A stretch of DNA of 62,000 bases from Adiantum capillus-veneris. Its lineage: Eukaryota > Streptophyta > Polypodiopsida > Polypodiales > Pteridaceae. Below, in pieces: positions 43,369 to 54,290 of this stretch (position 1 is the stretch's first letter; each line of letters opens with the position of its first letter). Position numbers and translations under genes: made by a program. Below the pieces are notes generated by a model, which was not told the DNA's origin, ran no database searches, and saw only the letters and a program-made list of their open reading frames with translations. The DNA lies in the NCBI GenBank assembly GCA_014529385.2, contig JABFUD020000331.1, positions 1-62,000 of the forward strand, given 5' to 3'.

Positions 43369-45030
43369 GGCAAAGATGTAACCAAGTAGTTACGCGAGTA
43401 TGTGAAAGAGATGGAGCTGAATCGCGTGTCAGAAGGTGAGATGATTCAAAGCTTTGAGCTAGTTATTGCTCTAGAAATGAGGGAGCATGTTAGGGCAATT
43501 AAAGATGGGCATGGGAGAAATTGGGAAGAGCTCAAAGTAGCTTGTAAGGAGGAATATTTCATGGAGGACTCGGAGAGAGTGACCAAAAGGACATTCTTAG
43601 AATGGGTAGTCAAGCCAAAGCAAGGACTATCAATAACACAGCTACTTAGGGAATTTGAGCGGCGCTATGCACAACTCACCAGGACAGAAAGGGCCACACT
43701 AGATGCAGAGAAGACAAATCTTTTCTTACAAGCTGCAGGTAAAGAGTTTCAAGAAAATTTCCAGCTTCTTCTTGAAGATAAAGATGCTGAGCAAGGACTA
43801 AAGACCGACTGGAATGAAGTTGAAGGTGCTATCTCGTTGCTTGCAAAACGACAAAGAAGAAGGGACAAGATGGTAGTAAACACTACAAGTCCTTCAACCT
43901 CAACTTCTGACAAAATGGTAAAGCCTACTTTTATCGCTCCTAAGCTTGATGAGTCCATGCTAGATGAGCTTGTGAAGGGAATGCGTGACTTGAAGGTGAA
44001 GCTTGCAAAGCTTGAAGAAAAATTCCAACCATCAGGGCCACTTCCTAGGCAAAGACAACAGCCCAAAGAAGGGTTTGTTAATAGATGTATTTGGTGTGAT
44101 AGTACTGACCATGTAAGAAGGGATTGTGATGATTTTAGTGATGCTTTGTCAAAAGATGTTGTATGTTTTAAGGATGGTAAAATCCACTTAAGAGAGACAC
44201 TTCTACCCTTGAGAACTAACTTTGGGAAGGGGGGAATGCAAACCTTAGTTGAAGATATGGCAACTAAGCATGCCACCTCTTCAGTTGAGGCAGCTACTTA
44301 TGGAGTAAAAATTGAACATTTTTGTGATGAAGAGGTGAGTGACCATCATGGTCAAATTTGGCCAAATGTCATGCAATTAGCTAAAAAGGGAAAGCTTACA
44401 AAATAGACTCTACATGAAGCAGGTGATTGCATACGTCTAGAAACAGGATGGAATGATCCAGTGGACTCATTGTCAGTGCATGCCTACATTACAAAATGCC
44501 AACAAAATGAGGCGATTATAGAAGAGAAGCGCAGGCGTGAGAATGCTGATGAAGGACCATCAAAAAGAGCTTCTAGAAGTGGGGGAAGAAGTGACTCAAT
44601 GCCTTCTCAAACACCCTCAACACAAGGAGCATCTCCACCTGAAGTACTCATGGAGGAGTCTACAACAGGAAAGAAGAAAGATCCAGCAAAAGGTAAGACA
44701 AAAGGCCCAACTTATAAACTACAATATGATATTGAGGTTGCTACAAATTTAAAGAAAGTCTTGGAGGAAAGGATCTTAAATAGCAAGATTGAGTTTACTC
44801 TAGGAGAAGTTCTTGGCATTGCAAAGCATGAATTCCATGAGGAGATCATTGACATCATCAAGAGGAAGAGGCAAACCCTTGCTGAAGTTTCTCGTCCACA
44901 GGTTGAAGGGGAAACCTCAAAGACACAAGGGATACAGCTGCAAAATAAGGAGGAGGATGATGGAACTATGGTAGGATGCTACCAATCTAGTGGGAGAGTG
45001 AAGCAAGTGCATTTCGCAAATGATGATTAA
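43369..45030 (+). pseudogene. E gag unit 3
   Basis: Open frames 43402-44406 and 44461-45030. It shares CTA (VIALEM) with unit 1 but has KFQPSG for KCQPSG and VVCFKDG for VVFFKDG. The second frame ends three codons early (GAA to TAA at 45028). Zinc knuckle intact; both TAG stops at the same positions as in unit 1. Confidence 0.85.
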
Positions 45031-45075
45031 ATAATTTGAAGATATTCCTAGGTGCTACTATTCACGAAGTCTATG

Positions 45076-46746
45076 GGCAAAGATGTAACCAAGTAGTTAC
45101 GCGAGTATGTGAAAGAGATGGAGCTGAATCGCGTGTCAGAAGGTGAGATGATTCAAAGCTTTGAGCTAGTTATTGCTCCAGAAATGAGGGAGCATGTTAG
45201 GGCAATTAAAGATGGGCATGGGAGAAATTGGGAAGAGCTCAAAGTAGCTTGTAAGGAGGAATATTTCATGGAGGACTCGGAGAGAGTGACCAAAAGGACA
45301 TTCTTAGAATGGGTAGTCAAGCCAAAGCAAGGACTATCAATAACACAGCTACTTAGGGAATTTGAGCGGCGCTATGCACAACTCACCAGGACAGAAAGGG
45401 CCACACTAGATGCAGAGAAGACAAATCTTTTCTTACAAGCTGCAGGTAAAGAGTTTCAAGAAAATTTCCAGCTTCTTCTTGAAGATAAAGATGCTGAGCA
45501 AGGACTAAAGACCGACTGGAATGAAGTTGAAGGTGCTATCTCGTTGCTTGCAAAACGACAAAGAAGAAGGGACAAGATGGTAGTAAACACTACAAGTCCT
45601 TCAACCTCAACTTCTGACAAAATGGTAAAGCCTACTTTTATCGCTCCTAAGCTTGATGAGTCCATGCTAGATGAGCTTGTGAAGGGAATGCGTGACTTGA
45701 AGGTGAAGCTTGCAAAGCTTGAAGAAAAATGCCAACCATCAGGGCCACTTCCTAGGCAAAGACAACAGCCCAAAGAAGGGTTTGTTAATAGATGTATTTG
45801 GTGTGATAGTACTGACCATGTAAGAAGGGATTGTGATGATTTTAGTGATGCTTTGTCAAAAGATGTTGTATTTTTTAAGGATGGTAAAATCCACTTAAGA
45901 GAGACACTTCTACCCTTGAGAACTAACTTTGGGAAGGGGGGAATGCAAACCTTAGTTGAAGATATGGCAACTAAGCATGCCACCTCTTCAGTTGAGGCAG
46001 CTACTTATGGAGTAAAAATTGAACATTTTTGTGATGAAGAGGTGAGTGACCATCATGGTCAAATTTGGCCAAATGTCATGCAATTAGCTAAAAAGGGAAA
46101 GCTTACAAAATAGACTCTACATGAAGCAGGTGATTGCATACGTCTAGAAACAGGATGGAATGATCCAGTGGACTCATTGTCAGTGCATGTCTACATTACA
46201 AAATGCCAACAAAATGAGGCGATTATAGAAGAGAAGCGCAGGCGTGAGAATGCTGATGAAGGACCATCAAAAAGAGCTTCTAGAAGTGGGGGAAGAAGTG
46301 ACTCAATGCCTTCTCAAACACCCTCAACACAAGGAGCATCTCCACCTGAAGTACTCATGGAGGAGTCTACAACAGGAAAGAAGAAAGATCCAGCAAAAGG
46401 TAAGACAAAAGGCCCAACTTATAAACTACAATATGATATTGAGGTTGCTACAAATTTAAAGAAAGTCTTGGAGGAAAGGATCTTAAATAGCAAGATTGAG
46501 TTTACTCTAGGAGAAGTTCTTGGCATTGCAAAGCATGAATTCCATGAGGAGATCATTGACATCATCAAGAGGAAGAGGCAAACCCTTGCTGAAGTTTCTC
46601 GTCCACAGGTTGAAGGGGAAACCTCAAAGACACAAGGGATACAGCTACAAAATAAGGAGGAGGATGATGGAACTATGGTAGGATGCTACCAATCTAGTGG
46701 GAGAGTGAAGCAAGTGCATTTCGCAAATGATGATGAAATAATTTGA
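45076..46746 (+). pseudogene. E gag unit 4
   Basis: Open frames 45109-46113 and 46168-46746. It has CCA (VIAPEM) like unit 2, but elsewhere matches unit 1 (KCQPSG, VVFFKDG, VHVYITK, CAGCTACAAAAT). The mosaic of shared variants suggests unequal exchange or conversion between units. Both TAG stops and the knuckle are kept. Confidence 0.85.
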
Positions 46747-46782
46747 AGATATTCCTAGGAGCTACTATTCACAAAGTCTATG

Positions 46783-48738
46783 GACAAAGATGTAACCAAG
46801 TAGTTACGCGAGTATGTGAAAGAGATGGAGCTGAATCGCGTGTCAGAAGGTGAGATGATTTAAAGCTTTGAGCTAGTTATTGCTCCAGAAATGAGGGAGC
46901 ATGTTAGGGCAATTAAAGATGGGCATGGGAGAAATTGGGAAGAGCTCAAAGTAGCTTGTAAGGAGGAATATTTCATGGAGGACTCGGAGAGAGTGACCAA
47001 AAGGACATTCTTAGAATGGGTAGTCAAGCCAAAGCAAGGACTATCAATAACACAGCTACTTAGGGAATTTGAGCGGCGCTATGCACAACTCACCAGGACA
47101 GAAAGGGCCACACTAGATGCAGAGAAGACAAATCTTTTCTTACAAGCTGCAGGTAAAGAGTTTCAAGAAAATTTGGAGCTTCTTCTTGAAGATAAAGATG
47201 CTGAGCAAGGACTAAAGACCGACTGGAATGAGGTTGAAGGTGCTATCTCACTGCTTGCCAAACGACAAAGAAGAAGGGACAAGATGGTAGTAAACACTAC
47301 AAGTCCTTCCACCTCAACTTCTGACAAAATGGTAAAGCCTACTTTTATCGCTCCTAAGTTTGATGAGTCCATGCTAGATGAGCTTGTGAAGGGAATGCGT
47401 GACTTGAAGGTGAAGTTTGCAAAGCTTGAAGAAAAAGGCCAACCATCAGGGCCACTTCCTAGGCAAAGACAACAGCCCAAAGAAGGGTTTGTTAATAGAT
47501 GTATTTGGTGTGATAGTACAAACCATGTAAGAAGGGATTGTGATGATTTTAGTGATGCTTTGTCAAAAGATGTTGTCTTTTTTAAGGATGGTAAAATCCA
47601 CTTAAGAGAGACAGGTCTACCCTTGAGAACTAACTTTGGGAAGGGGGGAATGCAAACCTTAGTTGAAGATATGGCAACCAAGCATGCCACCTCTTCAGTT
47701 GAGGCAGCTACTTATGGAGTAAAAATTGAACATTTTTGTGATGAAGAGGTGAGTGACCATCATGGGCAAATTTGGCCAAATGTCATGCAATTAGCTAAAA
47801 AGGGAAAGCTTACAAAATAGACTCTACATGAAGCAGGTGATTGCATACGTCTAGAAACAGGATGGAATGATCCAGTGGACTCATTGTCAGTGCATGCCTA
47901 CATTACAAAATGCCAACAAAATGAGGCAATTGTAGAAGAGAAGCGCAGACGTGAGAATGCTGATGAAGGACCATCAAAAAGAGCTTCTAGAACTGGGGGA
48001 AGAAGTAACTCAATTCCTTCTCAAACACCCTCAACAAAAGGAGCATCTCCACCTGAAGTACTCATGGAGGAGTCTACAACAGGAAAGAAGAAAGAGCCAA
48101 CAAAAGGTAAGACAAAAGGCCCAACTTATAAACTACAATCTGATATTGAGGTTGCTACAGATTTAAAGAAAGTTTTGGAGGAAAGGATCTTGAATAGCAA
48201 GATTGAGTTCACTCTGGGAGAAGTTCTTGGCATTGCAAAGCGTGAATTCCACGAGGAGATCATTGACATCATCAAGGGGAAGAGGCAAACCCTTGCTGAA
48301 GTTTCTCGTCCACAGGCTGAAGGGGAAACCTTGAAGACACAAGGGATGCAACTGCAAAATAAGGAGAATGATGGAGCTGTGGTAGGATGCTACCAATCTA
48401 GTGGGAGAGTGAAGCAAGTGTATTTCTCAAATGATGATGAAGAAGTTGAAGATATTCCTAGGAGTAACTATTCACGAAGTCATTGGGCAAGGGCTACTAC
48501 AGAAACTTTGGTCAAGGTAGGTGATCTTGAAGAGCCATTTGTTGCCTTGATTGACCATGGTTCAGAAATAAACATAATGTCAAAGAGTCTCTACAACAAG
48601 TGCAAATGGCCAATGGACACAGATCATGGCTGGATGGTAAAAGTGGCAAAAAATTCATCTAGTGAATTGTATGCAGCATGTCCAGGTGTGAAGGTGACAA
48701 TAGGTGATGTAAAGATTGACCAAAACTTCTTTGTATAG
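46783..48738 (+). pseudogene. E gag unit 5, continuing into protease
   Basis: The most diverged unit. An extra TAA (46861-46863, CAA in the other units) truncates the start, so the long frame begins at 46891 and ends at 47820. It keeps the knuckle with Asn for Asp (CIWCDSTNHVRRDC). The second frame (47875-48738) does not stop at the repeat border but goes on into the retropepsin: LIDHGSEINIMS at about residue 229, where D-H-G replaces D-S/T-G. It ends at TAG 48736-48738, probably a mutated CAG, just before SYHLILGQPYI. This unit preserves the ancestral link of gag to protease. Confidence 0.85.
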
Positions 48739-49472
48739 GATACATCTTCATATCATCTCATCCTTGGACAGCCCTACATTGTGGGAGTTCGAATGGAAAC
48801 AAAGGTAATAGATGATGGTTCAACATATGCTATGCTACGTAGCAAAGATGGTAAATGTGCTGTCCAATTTCTCACAGTTTCTGTAAACCATGAAAGAAAT
48901 CATGACAACCTTAGAGAACATCCTCTACCAAAGGTAAGCAAAGAGTTTCATGATCATAGAGAAATGATGGGTTTTGGCCAAGTACCATTGTAAAGCGGGA
49001 TTGCAGTGGTACAGAAAGAAAAAGGGTCTCGCCTGATCCAAAAATAGGTGAAACTTTCTCAATGAGCTCCTTGATAACAAGGAATGGATCAGTATGTTTT
49101 ACAAAACTTGAAGATTTGAAGAGATGTGAGAGGCAATATGTGCATAATGTACAAATAGGCATGAAAAAGAGTGGGTTGCTAAAGCCTACTGAAAATGTTT
49201 TGGGTTTGTGTGAACAAGTTTCTTTTGTAGATACTATGGGTGAGCTTGATGCTATAATGAGGTCTAGTTTGCATCTTGAAAATGAAGTTGTGGAAGTTTG
49301 CTCTATGGAAATGTATCAAGTAATAGAAGCCTTTAAAGAAAGCCAAACAGTTGGCCCAGAAGTCCATGTTGAAAGTAAATACAGGAGTGTAGCAAAGAAG
49401 GTAAAACCAGTAGCTTCACCCTTACCACCCAACAACAGGGAAAAGATTGAGTAGGCTTCTTTACAACCAAGT
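48739..49472 (+). pseudogene. E protease end and linker to reverse transcriptase
   Basis: The frame after the TAG goes on with DTSSYHLILGQPYIVGV, the C-terminal protease strand, to a stop at 48991-48993. After several stops (49000-49061) the linker is open in 49062-49454, with no recognised domain, ending NNREKIE. The polyprotein would be broken here in at least four places. Confidence 0.7.
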
Positions 49473-50099
49473 TTGAGGAATCCTAAAAAGATCGGGTATA
49501 CCTTCACAAAGGAATCTTTTCAAGAGTTGCAGATTGGTTGCGAGGAGTTTCTAACACAGGAGGAGACAAAGTGCTTCAAAGAAATGCTTTCAAATCATGG
49601 TAAGGCTTTTGCATTTGAGCCACATGAGATAGGATGTATTGATCCTTCTATTGTAGCTCCTATGGTAATTTTCACAATACCTCATGTGCCTTGGAATCTG
49701 CGGCCTATTCCGGTTCCAAAGGCTCATTTGCCAAAGTTAGTAGAGCTACTGAATGAGAAAATCAAAATGGGAATCTTGGAGCCTTCTTGTGCTCCATACT
49801 CAAACAGGTGGTTCACAGTTCCAAGGAAGAATGGTTCTCTATGCTTCATCCAAGATATGCAACCAGTAAACAAGGTGACAATTAGAAATGTAGGTACAGG
49901 TCCAATTGTGGATGAGTTTGCAGGGAGGGAAATCTACTCAATGGGGGATATCTACTCAGGGTATGATCAAGTTCAGCTTGCAATCGAAAGGAGAGACTTG
50001 ACAACTATGAGGACGTCCACCTTTGGGTTTGGTAAGGATGTGTACCTTGCCACAGGGAGCAACCAACTCGGTTGCACATATGATGAATGGGATGAATAA
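49473..50099 (+). pseudogene. E reverse transcriptase, N-terminal part
   Basis: Starts with ESFQELQIGCEEFLTQEETK and leads into the fingers: VPWNLRPIPVPKAHLPKLVE, ILEPSCAPYSNRWFTVPRKN, then MGDIYSGYDQVQLAIERRDL, motif A with its catalytic Asp. Shortly after, near 50020, a small insertion shifts the frame; the true continuation lies in the next ORF, which overlaps by 77 bp. Confidence 0.82.
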
Positions 50100-52119
50100 G
50101 GTCTTATGTGACTTTATTCCTCAAATCACAATGCCTTTCATTGATGATTTGCCTATCAAAGGATGTGAAGAAAGTGACAAAGATGAAGCTTTGCATGTCA
50201 AGGGATGTCGCAGGTTTGTGGTAGATCACATAAATGATTGTGATAAAATTTTGTCTAGGTTGGAAGAAGTGAATCTTACATTGTCAGGGGAAAAATATAT
50301 GTTTGGTGTCAATGAAGTGCTCATTGTAGGGCACATGTGCGGGCCATATGGTAGGAAACCTTGTCCAACAAAGGTAGATGCCATCCTAAGAATGAAAGAA
50401 ACGTGCACTAGCATCACTGAGGTTAGAAGGTTTCTGGGAGCATGTGTCTTCTATGTTATTTGGATTCCACATTATGCACATGTAGTTGATCCTCTTTATC
50501 AGCAGCTGCTTGGAAAGAATCAAAATTTTAAATGGACAGAAGCACATGTAAAATCCATGAAAAAGCTAAAGGGGTTGCTCCAATTAGCAACAAATTTGAG
50601 AAAGGTAGACTACGAGTGTCAAAAGCTAGTAATTGTGACAATAGACACCAGTCCTATAGGGATTGGATGGGCAATAGGGCAAGATGACAAAGAAGGACAC
50701 AGGTATGTGGTAAGATTTGGAGCAAAGGTACTAAGTACTCGCCAAAGAAACTATCCACAGATAAAGAGAGAGTTATGGGGTATGGTTACAACCTTGAAAA
50801 GTGGGAAAGAGTACCTAATTGGTGCATGTGTGGTTGTAGAAACAGATTGTCTACCATTTCTTGGGATGATTACAAGCTGCTCAACGCCAGACATTGCTAT
50901 GTTGCGGTGGATTTCCTACATTAAGTCCTTAAATCCTGAGTTTAAGCACATTGCAGGTAAAGACAATACAGTGGCAGATATGCTATCAAGGGCAAGGTAT
51001 GAAGATGAGTCACAAATGATTGACGAGGGAGATGATGTAGGCACAAAGTTCTATTCTATCTCTCATGTCAAAGGTAACAATGTCTGCATGACTAATCTAC
51101 TTGAATCATTCTTGAAAGAGCTTTATGAAGGTGATTGGCTTCTTAATGGAAGCTACTTGAGTACTCTAACAAAACAGGATGATTGGTTTGAACAAGAATT
51201 CAAGAGGATACGCAAAAAAGCATATGGGTACTTTTTGAGGGATGGTTACTTGTGGAAGCATCCTAAACAAAAGGGTGCTACACCACAACGGGTTATATGC
51301 AAAAAAGAGACTCAGGTAAAGCTCATGCAAGAATTTCATGAGAGTCTATGGGCTGGACATAGGGGTGTGTGGGCAACCTTCTCCAAGTTGAAAGAAAAAT
51401 ATTGGTGGAAGGGTATGTATAAAGATGTATCTCAATTTGTAGAGTCATGTGTAACTTGTCAAATGTATTCAAATGTTCGACATCGTGATGGATTGCACCC
51501 TACATATCCACTAGCCATGCACTATAAATGGGTTGTGGATCTAGTCACGATGCCTTTAGGACTCTGGCAGATGAGATACTTGGTTCTTGCACGAGAGGAC
51601 CTAACTAACCATGTTGAAGGAAGAGCATTAAGAGCTAAGACCACAGAAGCTGTGTGCGAATTCCTTCTTGATGAGGTGATTTTCCGTTATGGTTGTGTGG
51701 GAAAAATCATTGCAGATCGAGGTGAATTGGATGCCGAAGAAGCAAGGGAGTTCTTTTCTAGATTAGGGATCAATCTTTCTCTTACTACAGCTTACAACCC
51801 TGAAGGCAATGGAAAGAGTGAAAGAGGGCATCCTCCTATCATCAAAGCTTTGGCCAAGGCTTGCGAAGGAAGAGTTGGTGAGTGGCCAAAATTGTTACCA
51901 TATGCTTTATGGGTTGATCGTACAACACATAGCTCAGTAACTGGCTACATGCCTGCGGAGCTAATGTATGGTCAAAAGCCAGTGATGCTGATTGAGGATA
52001 CAATTCCCACATGGAATGTACTACCTTGGCAAGAGGGGCTTAGTAGGGAAGATCTCCTTGCACTTCGTATAAGGCAGCTAGAGAGAAGACCTGGAGACAT
52101 TGAAGCTGCAAAAGAATGA
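50023..52119 (+). pseudogene. E reverse transcriptase (C-terminal), RNase H and integrase
   Basis: 698 codons. F-I-D-D box at residues 39-42. Connection with VGHMCGPYGRKPCP. RNase H with VTIDTSPIGIGWAIG, the QIKRELWGMVTTLK helix and AGKDNTVADMLSRARYEDE. Integrase zinc finger H439, H446, C476, C479. Core Asp506, Asp565 and Glu600, the last two with the typical 34-residue spacing, so the integrase centre is intact. There is no second RNase H, which separates E and D from the A/C/F elements. TGA at 52117-52119 interrupts the C-terminal domain in frame. The LHPTYPLAMHYKWVVDLVTM segment resembles Gypsy integrases that, from memory, I associate also with fungi. Confidence 0.88.
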
Positions 52120-52515
52120 CTCAAAAATGCAAGGTTGAAAAACAAGGACTATTTTGATAAGAGACATCAACTCAGGAGCAAAGCAATTGACAAAGGTGAC
52201 TGGGTTTTAGTGTATGATAGTAGCCTTGATAACCAGCACACAGTCATGGGTAAGTTCTCAAAAAGATGGTTTGGACCGTATGTTGTAAAGCATGTGCATG
52301 AAAATGCTACTTACAGTTTTTCTGAACTAGATGGTACAGAAGTAAAGATTCCCATTGCAAGAAAAAGGATCAAAATGTTTAAGAGAAGAGGAGACAATGA
52401 TCTAGAAGATGATGATGAGGAAGAAGAGAAAAACACAGGTGAAGATCAAAGTGATCATGAAGCTCTGGAATCATCCAGTGAAGAAGAAATCAACGAAGAT
52501 GTACAAGAGGTATGA
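52120..52515 (+). pseudogene. E integrase C-terminal domain
   Basis: Continues the previous frame after one TGA. It has GDWVLVYDSSLDNQ, then KRWFGPYVVKHVHENATY with the G-P-Y/F motif, and a strongly acidic tail (DLEDDDEEEEKN and further Glu/Asp). No chromodomain is recognisable. The polypurine tract (52563-52573) and the 3' LTR follow. Confidence 0.8.
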
Positions 52516-52573
52516 TCTTACAAAGAGACAATGTGGCACATACCGGAGGATGTGTAGGTTTAGAGGGGGTGGA

Positions 52574-54290
52574 TGTCGTGCTGTGGCACATATATAGTGG
52601 GAACGGGCATTAAACGATTTAACTTGTGACTTTTTGATGCATAAGTATACTTCATATAATACTCATATGCATAAATAAAAGTTTTCTAGCATACCTTAGT
52701 ATTACCTTTGAAGTAATATAAATGTACATTACTATTAGAAAGTACTGCTAGAGAAGTATCAATGATTGTGCCTCTTTTTGTCTGGGGGAAAAGCATTTGT
52801 ATATTTATTCTAATATCTTAGCTATACCTTACCATATATAACTTATTTTCTTCTTTTCACATTTATTTAATAATATAACCCTTCAATAATGCATACCTTC
52901 TTGGATACATACAAGAGGGAAGGGCCTACTAGAAGACTTTATGAAAAGGAAGATCCAAAGCTTCTTGGACCATCCCAATTTGAAAATCCCAACCTAAGGG
53001 CGTGGAGAAAAGTCCAAAACCAAGTCAAGCTCTTTTAGTAGGACAATTTTTCCTTTTGAAGCATGTCAATCCGAGTTACAGGTCAAAAGTTATAGGGAAA
53101 CCAGTGAAAAACCCTCTCACAACTACACTGCAAGAAGAGATGGTAAACAGGTGAATCAAGTGAAAAGAGGTAATCTTGGTCTTTTTCCATAAAATAAGAT
53201 ATTTGGAGATAAAAGACACAAGCATGTGAATGTGACACCTCAAAAATGCCTTGAAGGACAAGACACACAAGTTGGGACCCCCTGCTGGAGCCACACAGAA
53301 GATGCTTAGGTGGGGCCCACATACATCATGCACCCACATGGAGCATCAACGACCAAAAATGCTGAATTTCATGATATTTTGAGTCCTAATATTTCCCATT
53401 TTAAAAAATATCCAAAGAACATTTAATTTGGGCTAACTCTTTAGCCTGATCAAGTGATTATGTAAAACATGGCTCCCTCACCTATAAAAAGGGCAACCTT
53501 CTCTTCATTGGGGGCAAGTTATGAGTGAGTGAGAATAGCTCAATTCCATAGTGACACACTCATCTTAGTGCCACACTTTCTCTTGAAGAAAGGTTGAAGA
53601 CTTGCCTCATCTTCTCTCTCCATTAAGGTGGTGGCGATTGCTCTCATCAACCTTGTCAATGTAATGAGTACAACCTTCTTGCGCGAAACAATTATGAGCA
53701 CAAGTGCAATGTATTAGGGTCAACATTTGGATTAGACGTTCGAAAGATTCACTTTCAACAACACATAGTGTTTCTATTTGGTCCTGAAAGGCTCAACAAA
53801 ATACTTCTCTCACTAGATCCCATCATACTACCTATTATTGACTATGACTTCTCTTTTGATGTGAATGTGGTTATTTTATTATGAATCAAGAGGATTTGTA
53901 CTCACAACTAATCCCAATCGCTAGAAAAAACATATACATTATAGTAAGCACAAAGCTACAGTTCCAAAGAGCAATCCGCAGCTTATTTGGACAACAAAGA
54001 TTAAATATCATTAACTCTTCCATTAACCCTTTTATCCTACCCATGATACAATATGATCGTAATCTCGATGTTTTCATTTTTGTTTTGTTCTGACTATCTT
54101 TCATGAGTATTCTCCATCACGTGTGTGTTTGTAAGGAAAAGTGAGCGGCTTCTTTGGCTACATTTCTTCTTTAGCTCTAGAAGATATGTGATCTACATCT
54201 TAGCTCTTTCTCATAACGTTTGAGCTTCCTCACAAACTCTCACAGCAAGAGGCCCGGTGCCTTCCTGGCAAGACCGCCTACTTCTTGACA
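52574..54290 (+). repeat. 3' LTR of element E
   Basis: 1717 bp, same borders as the 5' LTR (TGTCGTG...TTGACA). TATA box at 53483-53490. It is followed by GCGTG, the target duplication, and then by the leader of B. Confidence 0.92.
53720..54093 (+). CDS. LTR small proteins of E, 3' LTR copies
   Basis: The second copy (53881-54093, 70 codons) is intact and differs from the 5' LTR copy at four residues (Lys for Gln, Gln for Glu, Ser for Phe, Gln for Arg). The first copy (about 53720-53884) keeps the same frame through HIVFLFGPERLNKILLSL and the ATGA overlap, but a 4-base change just upstream of its start (near 53730) shifts the ATG out of frame. In an active element this LTR would only supply the terminator, so loss here is neutral. 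Confidence 0.55.

Larger units (their letters stand above)
39955..48481 (+). repeat. 1707-bp tandem repeat array of the gag module
   Basis: Units begin (at GGCAAAGATGTAACC) at 39955, 41662, 43369, 45076 and 46783; the first four are exactly 1707 bp and nearly identical. The fifth is diverged and runs on into the protease. Each unit joins text CACGAAGTC (from the start of protease coding) to TATGGGCAAAGATG (from gag). The single-copy ends read TTGGGCAAGG and AATGGCAAAG, so the join lies in a short GGCAA microhomology. 1707 is a multiple of 3. Confidence 0.97.
38025..54290 (+). mobile_element. Gypsy element E with tandemly amplified gag
   Basis: Complete from LTR to LTR (16.3 kb, against a usual 6-10 kb). 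The excess comes from the 1707-bp gag array. LTRs start TGTCGTG and end TTGACA. GCGT precedes the 5' LTR (38021-38024) and follows the 3' LTR (54291-54294), a 4-bp target duplication; if the final A is shared it becomes AGCGT, the usual 5 bp. It sits in the leader of B. Order: LTR, gag array, protease, reverse transcriptase, RNase H, integrase, polypurine tract (52563-52573), LTR. Confidence 0.9.
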
